Counted from the first letter of the stretch, positions 1-10,366 are shown. The stretch: 37,953 nt of DNA from an uncultured Nitrosomonas sp. (GCA_902826055.1 CADEDJ010000027.1:3373-41325), one strand, 5' to 3'. Made by a program: numbers and translations. The notes: generated by a model from the letters alone, not told the origin.

Positions 1-1
1 C

Positions 2-523
2 CAAGAGGGAAAGCCAAAAGATATAGAACAGGCTGCTGTATTCGACCTTGTACTCATGGCAACAACATATTTTTTCCTGCATGAGCTGAAACACGTGATC
101 TTTAAATCGGAAGGAAGCTCACCAGAAGACCGCCTGATTGAGGAAATGGAATGTGATGCGTTTGCTGCAGAGAGGATGCTTTCGAAGATACGTGATTATT
201 CTTCCGCAAGTGGCTATCCGGAAGATAAGGTGTTTATGAAAAGGTCAATTTCTATAGCGCTTGGAAGCGCTTTCCTTGCTGTCGCTACGCCCCGTCATAA
301 TTTAGGCGGAACCGCGACGCACCCTGCGGTTCATGACCGCTGGTCTGCTACCCTCGGAAGAATTGAGCTGGAGGAAGACGATTCTTACTGGCTATATTTT
401 GCTTCGCTCGCCATCGCTCTATTGAAACACAGGAAGATTACTTTTCCTTCTCAGCTAGTGGTGAGTTATAAACAGTTGGCTGTAGCGACGATCAAAGCTC
501 TGGAAGAGGCATCTAACAAATAG
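2..523 (+). CDS. Lit-like (peptidase U49-type) zinc metallopeptidase, 5'-truncated by window edge
   Basis: The reading frame is open from base 2 through to the stop at 521-523, so the gene begins upstream of the window and the ATG at 56 is probably internal. The visible part has a zinc-peptidase HEXXH motif (HELKH, encoded near 80-94), followed about 20 residues later by a Glu/Asp-rich helix EMECDAFAAERML. That is the arrangement seen in Lit-type (U49) and ImmA/IrrE-type metallopeptidases. A later THPAVHDRW stretch resembles the His-Pro/Arg segment I associate with the Lit family. Lit in E. coli cleaves EF-Tu during phage infection; a similar anti-phage role here is inference. The stop codon lies inside an attC site, so this is a gene cassette. 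The metallopeptidase fold is well supported, the Lit assignment only moderately. Confidence 0.65.
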   Translation, partial: QEGKPKDIEQAAVFDLVLMATTYFFLHELKHVIFKSEGSSPEDRLIEEMECDAFAAERMLSKIRDYSSASGYPEDKVFMKRSISIALGSAFLAVATPRHNLGGTATHPAVHDRWSATLGRIELEEDDSYWLYFASLAIALLKHRKITFPSQLVVSYKQLAVATIKALEEASNK

Positions 524-582
524 CTGCACGCGGATAAATTACTCGCTGCGTTCGCAATTTACCGGTGAGCAAAGCGTTAGGG
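511..582 (+). mobile_element. Integron attC recombination site
   Basis: An imperfect palindrome of about 72 bp with the layout of an attC site. The left core ATCTAAC (511-517) matches RYYYAAC. The right core GTTAGGG (576-582) matches GTTRRRY except at the last base. Inside these, GCTGCAC (523-529) pairs with GTGAGC (565-570), leaving one unpaired G. CGGATAAATT (531-540) pairs with AATTTACCG (556-564), leaving one unpaired A. Bases 541-555 form the loop. Unpaired bases on one arm are the feature by which integron integrases choose the strand. The site overlaps the stop codon of the preceding gene, as is usual for cassettes. N. europaea is known to carry a functional integron integrase; no integrase gene is inside this window. 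Confidence 0.8.
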
Positions 583-609
583 CATATAAACAATTAGGTT
601 CAGAGTGGT

Positions 610-804
610 ATGGTCGAAATAGATGATATACCGGAGAAATACTGGCATTGTCATGTAGAGCTGGTTGGTGATGGCAAAAAGAAAGACAGATCTGCAGTAT
701 TTAACGATTTAGCTTTTGTTTTAGCGCATTATAAGTCTCGTAATTTTTTTGCTTTTTTGCATGTCGCCCGCTTTCCTCAGCCAATCCTCATTAAATATCT
801 GTGA
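610..804 (+). CDS. Short hypothetical protein, possible remnant cassette gene
   Basis: A 64-codon frame starting 27 bases after the attC right core, where the next cassette gene would be expected to begin. The N-terminal half has a protein-like composition (MVEIDDIPEKYWHCHVEL), while the end is a run of aromatic and basic residues that looks less like a natural C terminus. There is only a weak GAGTGG before the ATG. I recognise no family. I found no clear second attC downstream, so this may be a decayed or truncated cassette, or not a gene at all. Confidence 0.3.
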   Translation: MVEIDDIPEKYWHCHVELVGDGKKKDRSAVFNDLAFVLAHYKSRNFFAFLHVARFPQPILIKYL

Positions 805-926
805 AAGTTCTCACCACTTTTTACCGCTCGCTATGTGATATTCCGCACAGATTTCTTATCTTTTAAGCGTTAATTTATACAGGTGCAGTTATTTTAAAAC
901 GTAACTTTTTTGATACGGAGAAAGAA

Positions 927-1172
927 ATGGCTATAGTAAAAACAAATGACAATCATTGGAAATTACCCCAAATGAACGGAATCGACATAATTTTTGATCA
1001 TGGTAACGTTGAGGAAAATAGCATGCTCAGAAAAAACATTCATGACCATGAACTTGAAGCTACCGATTATCGCGAATGGGATTTATTGGATGAATTTTAT
1101 GATGAAAGCGATGACGATTGGCTCGTCGATTTGGATCATCAGGTTTTTTTTAACCAAGACAATGAAAGCTGA
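927..1172 (+). CDS. Small acidic hypothetical protein
   Basis: An 81-residue protein that I do not recognise. The start is supported by a GGAG Shine-Dalgarno at 917-920, six bases before the ATG. The C-terminal half is very acidic, with DLLDEFYDESDDDWLVDLD followed by HQVFFNQDNES. There is no signal peptide and no membrane segment. It lies 103 bp upstream of the Ig-like protein gene on the same strand and may be co-transcribed with it. A frame on the same strand (994-1224) overlaps it but has no ribosome site. Function unknown. Confidence 0.5.
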   Translation: MAIVKTNDNHWKLPQMNGIDIIFDHGNVEENSMLRKNIHDHELEATDYREWDLLDEFYDESDDDWLVDLDHQVFFNQDNES

Positions 1173-1275
1173 AAAGTCATTGAACAAAAATGTAAAATGC
1201 TTCCCGAGTCATATGAAAATTTGATAACGTTGTGCGCAATAGATTCTTCCCCTTTAAAAGGCTAAAACTATTGCG

Positions 1276-2337
1276 TTGAAAAAAAACCACAGTGAAGTTG
1301 AAATAACGAGTAAAGTCTTACAAGCGATGAATTACTTAAACGATCTTTCGGTTGATCAAACCGCCCGGGCAACTGAACTTACTTTTAGACAATTTATACC
1401 GCCAGTCGATGATTTCGGTGAAGCACTAACATGGGATTTTGAAGCATTGTTTTCTACCTCGGTCGACAATGTAAATTTTTCAGATATATTTGTTTTTACG
1501 GGTACGGCAGGTGCAACCTACGACATATTCAGCAACAGCTTTTTCGACCCCTATGTTCTAAAGCTTTTTGATAATCAGGGCAAGGTGATTGCCACGGATG
1601 ACTTTAGTGGGCTTAATGGCACTGATCACATTAAATTTTCGGCACCTTATGATGGTACATTTTATCTTGACCCTTCATGGCATCAAGGTTTTACCAGTGA
1701 GAGCAAATATGCTTCGATAGTTGTATACGAAGATCTCGATACCATACCCCCTAAATTTACAACATCTTCTCCGACTGTGTCGGTATTTAGTCCAGCAAAT
1801 TCTGCAACAGGTATAACACTCGATAGCACTATTGTTCTGACATTTAATGAAGCCATTCAGAGAGGTACGGGACAAATCATCCTGAAAACGGCTGCAAACA
1901 CTGTAACAGAATTGTTCGATTCAACGTCCAGCAATTTATTTATTTCGGGTAAAACCCTCACCATTGATCCTACTAACAATTTATCGAACAATACACAATA
2001 CTTTGTTACGTTAAATTCCGGAGCGGTTATGGATTTAGCGGGCAATAGCAATTCCGCAATCAATTCTTACAGTTTTACCACTCTCGCAACAACATCCAAC
2101 GACATAGACAGAATCTTTAACTGGGGTGAAAGCCAGTATGCTCATTTACTTTCTGGCCACGCGGAATCATTCGATATCTTTGGTTACTATGCCAGGCTAT
2201 ATACCAATGGTAATGCAATCGGCGAACAAAATAATAATATTTACTTTTATGATGGCGGCGCAAATGGTACGGGTGAAATCATTTGGGTTGGTACAACCCA
2301 TGATTTTCTGCCCTATGCAATATCTGCAGGATTTTAA
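1276..2337 (+). CDS. Multidomain surface-type protein with PPC-like and Ig-like (Big_5/SbsA) domains
   Basis: A 353-residue protein. Residues 65-150 resemble a bacterial pre-peptidase C-terminal (PPC) beta-sandwich: an FVFTGTAGATYDI strand, DP..LKLFDNQGKVIATDD, and APYDGTFYL. Residues 166-270 are an SbsA/Big_5-type Ig-like domain (FSPANSATGI, VLTFNEAI, LTIDPTNNLSNNTQYFVTL, VMDLAGNS). Residues 275-353 form a third module beginning DIDRIFNWGE and ending in AISAGF. I believe I have seen similar ends in other proteobacterial exported proteins, but I cannot name the domain. There is no N-terminal signal peptide, although Ig-like and PPC modules are normally extracellular. The start is uncertain: TTG at 1276, with an in-frame stop at 1255 and no ATG before 1327. 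It may use a signal-peptide-independent export route (inference). Confidence 0.7.
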   Translation: MKKNHSEVEITSKVLQAMNYLNDLSVDQTARATELTFRQFIPPVDDFGEALTWDFEALFSTSVDNVNFSDIFVFTGTAGATYDIFSNSFFDPYVLKLFDNQGKVIATDDFSGLNGTDHIKFSAPYDGTFYLDPSWHQGFTSESKYASIVVYEDLDTIPPKFTTSSPTVSVFSPANSATGITLDSTIVLTFNEAIQRGTGQIILKTAANTVTELFDSTSSNLFISGKTLTIDPTNNLSNNTQYFVTLNSGAVMDLAGNSNSAINSYSFTTLATTSNDIDRIFNWGESQYAHLLSGHAESFDIFGYYARLYTNGNAIGEQNNNIYFYDGGANGTGEIIWVGTTHDFLPYAISAGF

Positions 2338-2356
2338 AGACGTTCAGAAAAGTATC

Positions 2357-2378
2357 GGCGCAAACGAGCTGTTGCGCC
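2357..2378. terminator. Stem-loop between convergent Ig-like gene and gatB
   Basis: GGCGCAA (2357-2363) pairs with TTGCGCC (2372-2378) around an eight-base loop, in the 46-bp gap between two convergent genes. Neither side carries a strong T run, so it may be a weak or Rho-assisted terminator. Confidence 0.4.
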
Positions 2379-2383
2379 CAAGT

Positions 2384-3823
2384 CTATTCATTGAGTTTTT
2401 TCTTCAATACGGCATTGACCTGGGCAGGATTGGCCTTACCTTGGGTGGCTTTCATGATCTGACCGATCAATGCGTTAAAAGCCTTTTCTTTACCGTTACG
2501 ATAATCAGCCACCAGTTGCGCATTGGCGGCCAACACTTGATCCACTAGCTGCTCGATGGCGCTATCATCAGAAATCTGTTTTAATCCTTTGAATTCAATG
2601 ATGGCATCGACATCTTTTCCTGATTCTCCTTGCCACATACTCTCAAAAACTGTTTTAGCGGCCTTTCCGGAAATGGTTCCATCGCTAATACGCGTTAATA
2701 ATGCAGCAAGTTGTTCAGGACTAATGGGACATGCGGAAATTTCGATGGATTCCTTGTTCAATTGCCCGCTAATTTCACCCATCACCCAATTGGCACACAA
2801 TTTGGCTTGCGTCGGTAGCCTTTTTACCGCCGCTTCAAAATAATCCGCCATTTCACGTGAGCTTGTCAGTATGGAAGCGTCATAAGCGGATAGCGCAAAC
2901 TCCGAAATATAGCGATTCCTCCGCACTTGCGGTAATTCCGGCAAAGATAACTTGATCTGATCAATCCAGCTTGATGAAATTTCCACCGGCAATAAATCCG
3001 GATCGGGAAAGTAGCGATAGTCATTGGCATCCTCTTTGCTGCGCATGGTACGTGTTTCGTCCTTATTGGCATCATACAGACGAGTTTCTTGCCGGATGGA
3101 GCCACCATCTTCAAGAATTTCGATCTGACGTCTGGCCTCATAATCAATTGCTTTTTCAAGAAAACGAAACGAATTCAGATTCTTAATCTCACAACGTGTG
3201 CCTAATTTCTCTGTGCCGCAAGGACGCACCGATACGTTGGCGTCACAACGAAATGAACCTTCCTGCATATTGCCATCGCAAATGCCGATCCAGCGTACCA
3301 GTGCATGCAATGTTTTCGCATAAGCCACGGCTTCCGCACTGCTGCGCATATCCGGCTCGGAAACAATTTCCAGTAGGGGCGTACCTGCCCTATTCAAATC
3401 AATGCCACTCATACCGTGAAAGTCTTCGTGCAACGATTTGCCAGCATCCTCTTCCAAATGCGCGCGCGTCAAGCGAACGTTTTTTTCCATACCGTCTACC
3501 TGAATCTGGATACTGCCACCCTGCACAATGGGTAATTCATATTGGCTAATTTGATAACCTTTCGGAAGATCCGGATAAAAATAATTCTTGCGCGCAAAAA
3601 TGGAAGGCGAGTTAATTTTTGCACCGACCGACAATCCGAATTTAACCGCCCGCTCCACTGCGCCCTTGTTTAAAACCGGCAATACTCCCGGCAGTGCCAG
3701 ATCAATTACACATGCCTGAGTATTCGGCGCTGCACCATAAGCGGTTGATGCGCCAGAGAAAATTTTGGATTGTGTCGAAAGTTGCGTGTGAACTTCGAGA
3801 CCGATAACAATTTCCCACTGCAT
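2384..3823 (-). CDS. gatB: Aspartyl/glutamyl-tRNA amidotransferase subunit B
   Basis: GatB, 479 residues, the usual length. With GatA and GatC it converts Asp-tRNA(Asn) and/or Glu-tRNA(Gln) to the amidated forms. GatB binds the misacylated tRNA and carries out its ATP- and Mg-dependent activation. Visible landmarks are the N-terminal [13 protein letters not shown], the family block [16 protein letters not shown] near residue 80, the EDAGKS segment, [17 protein letters not shown], and the [10 protein letters not shown] block. The C-terminal YqeY-like tail domain ends in [13 protein letters not shown]. It is the last gene of a gatC-gatA-gatB run and starts 47 bp after gatA. Which tRNA it serves cannot be settled here, because that depends on whether AsnRS and GlnRS occur elsewhere in the genome. 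Confidence 0.97.
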   Translation of the reverse strand: MQWEIVIGLEVHTQLSTQSKIFSGASTAYGAAPNTQACVIDLALPGVLPVLNKGAVERAVKFGLSVGAKINSPSIFARKNYFYPDLPKGYQISQYELPIVQGGSIQIQVDGMEKNVRLTRAHLEEDAGKSLHEDFHGMSGIDLNRAGTPLLEIVSEPDMRSSAEAVAYAKTLHALVRWIGICDGNMQEGSFRCDANVSVRPCGTEKLGTRCEIKNLNSFRFLEKAIDYEARRQIEILEDGGSIRQETRLYDANKDETRTMRSKEDANDYRYFPDPDLLPVEISSSWIDQIKLSLPELPQVRRNRYISEFALSAYDASILTSSREMADYFEAAVKRLPTQAKLCANWVMGEISGQLNKESIEISACPISPEQLAALLTRISDGTISGKAAKTVFESMWQGESGKDVDAIIEFKGLKQISDDSAIEQLVDQVLAANAQLVADYRNGKEKAFNALIGQIMKATQGKANPAQVNAVLKKKLNE

Positions 3824-3870
3824 AATTAAATTTCCAACAAAATATAAGATTCAGAATATGCGTTATTGAA

Positions 3871-5319
3871 TTAAACGGGTGACTTTAAATGCCAATCGGT
3901 TATTTGTTGAAACTGATGTGCAACATTGAGCATTTGGGCTTCCCGAAAATAATTACCAATGATGTGCAACCCGACCGGCCGGTTCTTTTCACCAAAACCA
4001 ACGGGTATCGACATGGCCGGCAATCCTGTCAGATTCGCCGCACTGGTATAGATATCGGATAAGTACATCTGAATCGGATCACCGCTTTTTTCTCCCAAAT
4101 TAAAAGCAACGGTAGGCGTTGTGGGTCCCATAATAATGTCGCACTGTTGATAAGCATCTGCAAAATCCTGGGCAATCAGGCGCCGCAATTTCTGAGCCTT
4201 AATGTAATAAGCATCATAATACCCGTGCGATAACACATAGGTGCCGATCAAAATGCGCCGCTTCACTTCCGCTCCAAAACCTTCAGCACGCGTTTTGCGG
4301 TACATATCACTCAAATCGCTATACGATTTGGCACGATAACCATATCGCACGCCATCGAAGCGCGACAAATTACTCGACGCTTCGGCAGGCGCTAGTACAT
4401 AATAAACTGGGATCGATAACGGCGTATTCGGTAAAGCAATTTCTACAGTTGTTGCACCCAGTTTACGGTATTCATTTAAAGCATTCTCTATTGCAACTTC
4501 CACATCACGACTCATACCCTCAGCAAAGTATTCCTTAGGTAATCCAATTCGCATACCCGCTAACGGTTTTTCCAGGTCATGTGCATAATCTTCTTGCTCC
4601 CGCTGCAAACTGGTAGAATCACGCGGATCGAAGCCGACCATGGTATTGAGCAATAGCGCCAAATCTTCTGCCGATTTAGCCATAGGCCCCCCCTGATCGA
4701 GACTGGAAGCAAAAGCGATCATGCCATAACGCGACACCAAACCATAAGTAGGCTTGATCCCGGAAATGCCGCAAAGCGCCGCCGGCTGGCGGATGGAGCC
4801 TCCGGTATCGGTACCGGTTGCAGCAGGTGCTAATCGTGCCGCTACCGCACATGCCGCTCCACCTGAGCTACCACCAGGAACAGCCGCATGATCCCACGGG
4901 TTTTTTACGGGTCCATAGAAAGATGTTTCATTGCTTGACCCCATGGCAAATTCATCCATGTTAGTCTTACCAATATTGACTGCCCCTGCTTGGTTAAACC
5001 GTTCGATAACACCTGCATCATAAGGTGAAATAAAATTCGACAGCATTTTTGAACCACAGGTGGTTAACCAGCCTTTAGCACAGAAAATATCTTTCTGCGC
5101 GATAGGAATACCTGTCAGTGATCCGTTCTGCCCGGCAGCAATCAATTGATCGGCTACTCTTGCTTGTGCAAGACTTATTTCTTCATTGACCGTTATAAAT
5201 GCATTGTACTCAGGATTAAGCGCTTTAATACGTTTGAGGAATTCTGTCGTTAACTCGGTACTGGAAATTTTTTTTCCAGCAAGCTGAGTGGAAAGCTGTT
5301 TAAGGCTGGCATTAAACAT
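3871..5319 (-). CDS. gatA: Aspartyl/glutamyl-tRNA amidotransferase subunit A
   Basis: GatA, 482 residues, an amidase-signature enzyme that releases ammonia from glutamine for transfer to the tRNA-bound Asp or Glu. The Ser-cisSer-Lys triad is visible: Lys76 in IPIAQKDIF, Ser151 in the [10 protein letters not shown] signature, and Ser175 in [11 protein letters not shown]. The length and the ends of the protein agree with the family. It is the middle gene of gatC-gatA-gatB, 111 bp after gatC and 47 bp before gatB, and all three are probably on one transcript from the gatC-mreB intergenic region. Confidence 0.97.
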   Translation of the reverse strand: MFNASLKQLSTQLAGKKISSTELTTEFLKRIKALNPEYNAFITVNEEISLAQARVADQLIAAGQNGSLTGIPIAQKDIFCAKGWLTTCGSKMLSNFISPYDAGVIERFNQAGAVNIGKTNMDEFAMGSSNETSFYGPVKNPWDHAAVPGGSSGGAACAVAARLAPAATGTDTGGSIRQPAALCGISGIKPTYGLVSRYGMIAFASSLDQGGPMAKSAEDLALLLNTMVGFDPRDSTSLQREQEDYAHDLEKPLAGMRIGLPKEYFAEGMSRDVEVAIENALNEYRKLGATTVEIALPNTPLSIPVYYVLAPAEASSNLSRFDGVRYGYRAKSYSDLSDMYRKTRAEGFGAEVKRRILIGTYVLSHGYYDAYYIKAQKLRRLIAQDFADAYQQCDIIMGPTTPTVAFNLGEKSGDPIQMYLSDIYTSAANLTGLPAMSIPVGFGEKNRPVGLHIIGNYFREAQMLNVAHQFQQITDWHLKSPV

Positions 5320-5430
5320 GATTGGTTACTAAAGAATAAATATTAAATTCTACACATAATATGCGTTTGTCTTGATAAGCTTTGGCGGTTTGTTCTCAGC
5401 AATTTTATGATTACATCGAGCGACTTTAGC

Positions 5431-5718
5431 TTATTCAATAACCTGAGGTACCAAATAGAGACCGGCTTCAACTTGTGGTGCAATTGCTTGGCATGATTCG
5501 CGTTGATCGGTTTCGGTGATCTCATCATCGCGCAATCGCTGCACCACACTTTGCGCGTGAGACATGGGCTCGACTGCAGCGGTATCAACCGCCTGCATGG
5601 TTTCAATCAAATTAAAAATACCGGATAACTGGCTCAAGGTAGCTTGCGCCTCATCCTCATTGATCTCAATATAAGCGAGATCAGCAATGCGTTTTACATC
5701 ATTTACAGTAAGTGTCAT
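5431..5718 (-). CDS. gatC: Aspartyl/glutamyl-tRNA amidotransferase subunit C
   Basis: GatC, 95 residues, the small subunit that wraps around GatA and holds it to GatB. Typical features are the N-terminal helix VNDVKRIADLAYIEINEDE, the LSGIFNLIETMQAVDT segment, and VEPMSHA followed by LRDDEIT. The C terminus LYLVPQVIE matches the usual 'VP+VI' ending. It is the first gene of the gat run and is divergent from mreB across 136 bp. Confidence 0.95.
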   Translation of the reverse strand: MTLTVNDVKRIADLAYIEINEDEAQATLSQLSGIFNLIETMQAVDTAAVEPMSHAQSVVQRLRDDEITETDQRESCQAIAPQVEAGLYLVPQVIE

Positions 5719-5836
5719 GCTAAATGGGTAACCTTATATTTAAAGTAGTATTAGGGTATCATGCCCGGTTTAAACGGCGCATTATTTTTTGATGGTTAAA
5801 ATTATATTCGCCTTCGTCATAAATCATAATTACTAA

Positions 5837-6913
<1,077 letters not shown>

Positions 6914-6987
6914 ATCATCGCAGCTAACGAATTTTCACGGATATATTGAATTTGGAAGCAAGACTAGATTATTGAATACTGGACATA

Positions 6988-7875
6988 ATGAAAACCGCAC
7001 CTCAGTTTTTCAGACATGGACCAGGCCCACTTGCACGGCTGTTTGTATTCGTATTGCTGTCTTGCTTGTTAATTACCGAAGATCTACGCTTCAAACATTT
7101 TCCGCAATTGCGTCAAACGATAGGCATCATTATTTTTCCGCTGCAAAAAATTGCTTATTTTCCCATTGAGATTTATGATCAAGTCAATGAACTAATTGCC
7201 AATTTCAACTTATTTGAAGAAAATATCAGATTAAAACAGCGATACCTTGAAGATCGTGAACAATTGTTAAGATTGTATGCCTTAGAAGCTGAAAATAAGC
7301 AATTACGTCAATTACTCAGCGCTATGCAACAGATTGAAGTCAGTACTCAGACCAAAGCTGTTCTTGCTGAAATCCTATATACTCCCCGTGACCCGTTCAA
7401 TCACAAAATTACTTTGAATAAAGGCAGCTATCACGGTATACAACTGGGTCAGGCCGTAATCGATGATAAAGGTATTGTAGGGCAAATCACTCAACTGTAT
7501 CCGTGGTCATCAGAAGTCACCTTGGTGACTGATAAGAATCAATCTGTCCCCGTACAAGTGTTGCGCAATAGCTTGCGCTCAGTAGTTTCCGGTTCAGGAA
7601 AAAACGACGAACTGGAAATACGTTATTTATCGATCAATACTGATATTCAGCGTGATGATTTGCTAGTCACTTCAGGCATTGGTGGTGTATATCCTCCAGG
7701 AATTCCCGTGGCTAAAGTACTCAGAATTGAACGAGATCCGACGAATGATTTTGCGCAAATCATCAGTACGCCAATTGCTGGTGTTGACAGAAACCGGCAG
7801 GTTCTGATTCTAGCACTGCCGCCAACACCAATTGAATCCACAGAGATGCCTCAAATTGAATCCCAAGCCGATTAA
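6988..7875 (+). CDS. mreC: Rod-shape-determining protein MreC
   Basis: MreC, 295 residues. It is a bitopic inner-membrane protein whose periplasmic beta domain activates PBP2-RodA. One transmembrane segment (LARLFVFVLLSCLLI, about residues 15-30) is followed by a coiled coil (about 70-115, with LKQRYLEDREQLLRLYALEAE). A beta-barrel pair follows, with typical NKGSYHGIQLGQAVIDDKGIVGQI, VTLVTDKNQSVPVQ and LLVTSGIGGVYPPGIPVAKV. It sits between mreB and mreD, and mreD probably begins inside its 3' end. Confidence 0.96.
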   Translation: MKTAPQFFRHGPGPLARLFVFVLLSCLLITEDLRFKHFPQLRQTIGIIIFPLQKIAYFPIEIYDQVNELIANFNLFEENIRLKQRYLEDREQLLRLYALEAENKQLRQLLSAMQQIEVSTQTKAVLAEILYTPRDPFNHKITLNKGSYHGIQLGQAVIDDKGIVGQITQLYPWSSEVTLVTDKNQSVPVQVLRNSLRSVVSGSGKNDELEIRYLSINTDIQRDDLLVTSGIGGVYPPGIPVAKVLRIERDPTNDFAQIISTPIAGVDRNRQVLILALPPTPIESTEMPQIESQAD

Positions 7876-8407
7876 AAATAAAAATTTAAGTCCTGATGAA
7901 TATTTTGGGGAAGATATTTATATACCCCCAAGCAATGGCTATATTGCCATAACGCTGGCGATCGCACTCATTCTCAATTTCATACCGTTTCATGCGAATT
8001 TCGTGGTATTCCGCCCTGATTTCGTAGCGATCGTAATTATTTACTGGAATATTACTCATCCACACAAAATGGGAATGAGCATTGCTTTTGCCATGGGATT
8101 AATGATGGATGTTGGTAACACGGGCATTCTCGGACAACATGCTTTAGCTTATTGCATAGTTGTGTATCTCACGCTTATATTTGGGCGGCGATTGCGAATC
8201 TTCAATTCAATGCAGCAAGCACCGCAGATAGGTTTTATTTTACTCATAATGCAGATAGTCATTGTTTTAGTTGCTGCATCCGGTGGATCTGATCCGCCGG
8301 CATGGTCCTATTATTTTGCCACGATAACCGGCTCCTTGTTATGGGCTCCTGTTTCACTGCTGTTACAAGTTCCACTCAAACAAAAATCTGATCCGAATGC
8401 ACTATGA
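7832..8407 (+). CDS. mreD: Rod-shape-determining protein MreD
   Basis: MreD, up to 191 residues, a polytopic inner-membrane partner of MreC. About five membrane helices are visible, including YIAITLAIALILNFIPF, FVAIVIIYW, the GLMMDVGNTGILGQHAL segment, and a long hydrophobic stretch near residue 140. FRPDFVAIVIIYW...PHKMGM is typical of the family. The start is unclear. No ATG lies upstream of the first helix, so translation probably begins at TTG 7832 or TTG 7856, inside mreC and coupled to it; neither has a good ribosome site. Its stop overlaps the mrdA start (ATGA at 8404-8407). Confidence 0.9.
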   Translation: MNPQRCLKLNPKPIKNKNLSPDEYFGEDIYIPPSNGYIAITLAIALILNFIPFHANFVVFRPDFVAIVIIYWNITHPHKMGMSIAFAMGLMMDVGNTGILGQHALAYCIVVYLTLIFGRRLRIFNSMQQAPQIGFILLIMQIVIVLVAASGGSDPPAWSYYFATITGSLLWAPVSLLLQVPLKQKSDPNAL

Positions 8408-10317
8408 AACATAATGTAGAATTGCGCGATCATCCTGCAGAATTACGCAAGTTTCGTTTGCGTCTTGGTATAAGCGCAGGATTTGTCGTAATATTTTTCA
8501 TGTTATTGTATGCGCGATTTTATTACTTACAAGTTGCCCAGCAAGATCATTACCATACGCTAGCTGAAGCTAATCGAATTTCTATTCTGCCGATTGTTCC
8601 CAATCGTGGCTTAATTTATGATCGTAATGGTAAGGTTCTGGCGCAGAATTATTCAGCGTACGCACTTGAAATTGTACCCAGTAAAGTTGCGGATATTGAA
8701 TCGACGATCGACGAACTGGCAACTATTATAGAAATTACTCCGACTGACCGGCAGCGTTTTAAAAAATTAATGAAAGAAAGCAAGCGCTTCAAAAGCTTGC
8801 CACTCAGAAATCGTCTGACAGATGTTGAAATTGCAACTTTTGCAACTAACCGATACCGTTTTCCTGGGGTCGAAATCAAAGCACGTGTTTTTCGCCAATA
8901 TCCAGAAAAAGAAATGGTATCGCATGTCATTGGTTATATCAGCCGCATCAATGACCGTGATCTTGAGCAACTGGAACAAAATGAAGAACTGAATAATTAT
9001 CGCGGCTCTCAATACATTGGTAAAATTGGCATTGAGCAAAGTTATGAAAAACAACTTCACGGTATTACAGGTTTTGAGGAAGTTGAAACTGATGCGGCAG
9101 GACGCTCGATTCGTGTTCTTTCACGTACGCCTCCGGTCTCCGGTAATAATTTAATTCTTTCACTTGATCTCGGTCTACAAGATGCAGCAGAAAAAGCTTT
9201 TGGTGACCGGCGTGGCGCATTGGTCGCACTCGATCCCAATAACGGCGAAGTACTCGCTTTTGTCAGCAAACCCGGATACGATAATAATCTCTTCATCGGC
9301 GGGATTGATCAGGAAAATTGGAACTTACTTAACAATTCAATAGACCGGCCGCTTAACAACCGGGCATTACGCGGCGTTTATCCGCCAGGTTCCACTTTTA
9401 AACCATTTATGGCGTTAGCTGCGTTGGAGCTTGGCAAACGTACAGCAGAATATAGCATTAATGATCCCGGATATTTCTCGCTCCCCGGTGTTGATCGTCG
9501 CTATCGCGATTGGAAGCCAGGCGGACATGGCCGAGTCAACTTACATAAATCATTGGTTGTCTCATGCGATACGTATTACTACGGACTTGCCAACGATCTC
9601 GGAATCGACAACATCCATAGCTTTATCGGTCAATTCGGGTTAGGTAAGAAAACTGGCATCGATATTGAAGGCGAAGTTTCCGGATTACTGCCTTCAGCCG
9701 AATGGAAAATGAAGCAATTCAAGCAGAAGTGGTACGCAGGCGACACCATTTCTGTGGCAATCGGCCAAGGTTATAATCTTACAACCCCGCTACAACTTGC
9801 TTTTGCCACCATGATTATTGCCAATAATGGTAAAGCGTATCTTCCACGTTTGGTTAAGCAAATTCAAAATAGCCAAACAGGCACGATCGAGGAAATTCCC
9901 CCGAAATTACTCAAAAAACTCAAGCTGAAACCTCACAATCTTGAAGTCGTCAAAAATGCATTAGTAGATGTCACGCGCCCTGGTGGTACAGCGGCAAAGG
10001 CTGCTATCAATGCTGCCTATACCTTTGCAGGCAAAACAGGCACATCGCAAGTGATTGGTATAAAACAAGGCGAACGTTACAACGAAAAATCTATTAATGA
10101 ACGCCATCGTGACCATGCTATGTTTATTGCATACGCACCTGCAGAGGATCCTAAAATTGCACTAGCCGTGCTCATTGAAAATACCGGAACGGGTGGCTCA
10201 ACGGCAGCGCCCGTTGCCAGGCAAGTATTTGATTATTTTTTATTAGGCCAGCAACCGGAAGCAACAATTGCGCAATTTTCTGAAGCTGTTGACAATCATG
10301 AGCATGAACATCTTTAA
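8404..10317 (+). CDS. mrdA: Penicillin-binding protein 2, elongation-specific transpeptidase
   Basis: PBP2 (MrdA), 637 residues, the peptidoglycan transpeptidase of the elongasome. There is one N-terminal membrane anchor (about residues 20-42). A pedestal domain with PNRGLIYDRNGKVLAQN near 67-82 is followed by the transpeptidase domain. The catalytic motifs are present: Ser330-T-F-Lys333 (PPGSTFKPF), Ser387-Cys-Asp389 (VSCDTYYY) and Lys544-Thr-Gly (AGKTGTSQV). The start codon overlaps the mreD stop, indicating coupled translation. It works as a pair with RodA, encoded 49 bp downstream. Confidence 0.97.
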   Translation: MKHNVELRDHPAELRKFRLRLGISAGFVVIFFMLLYARFYYLQVAQQDHYHTLAEANRISILPIVPNRGLIYDRNGKVLAQNYSAYALEIVPSKVADIESTIDELATIIEITPTDRQRFKKLMKESKRFKSLPLRNRLTDVEIATFATNRYRFPGVEIKARVFRQYPEKEMVSHVIGYISRINDRDLEQLEQNEELNNYRGSQYIGKIGIEQSYEKQLHGITGFEEVETDAAGRSIRVLSRTPPVSGNNLILSLDLGLQDAAEKAFGDRRGALVALDPNNGEVLAFVSKPGYDNNLFIGGIDQENWNLLNNSIDRPLNNRALRGVYPPGSTFKPFMALAALELGKRTAEYSINDPGYFSLPGVDRRYRDWKPGGHGRVNLHKSLVVSCDTYYYGLANDLGIDNIHSFIGQFGLGKKTGIDIEGEVSGLLPSAEWKMKQFKQKWYAGDTISVAIGQGYNLTTPLQLAFATMIIANNGKAYLPRLVKQIQNSQTGTIEEIPPKLLKKLKLKPHNLEVVKNALVDVTRPGGTAAKAAINAAYTFAGKTGTSQVIGIKQGERYNEKSINERHRDHAMFIAYAPAEDPKIALAVLIENTGTGGSTAAPVARQVFDYFLLGQQPEATIAQFSEAVDNHEHEHL

Positions 10318-10366
10318 AAAACAGCATCCATTCATCCATACCTCATAACCCACATTAGCTTAGCTT

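Noticed and set aside
994..1224. A 76-codon frame on the plus strand overlapping the small acidic gene.
   Set aside because: It has no ribosome site, and the overlapping frame at 927 has a well-placed GGAG and a more natural composition.
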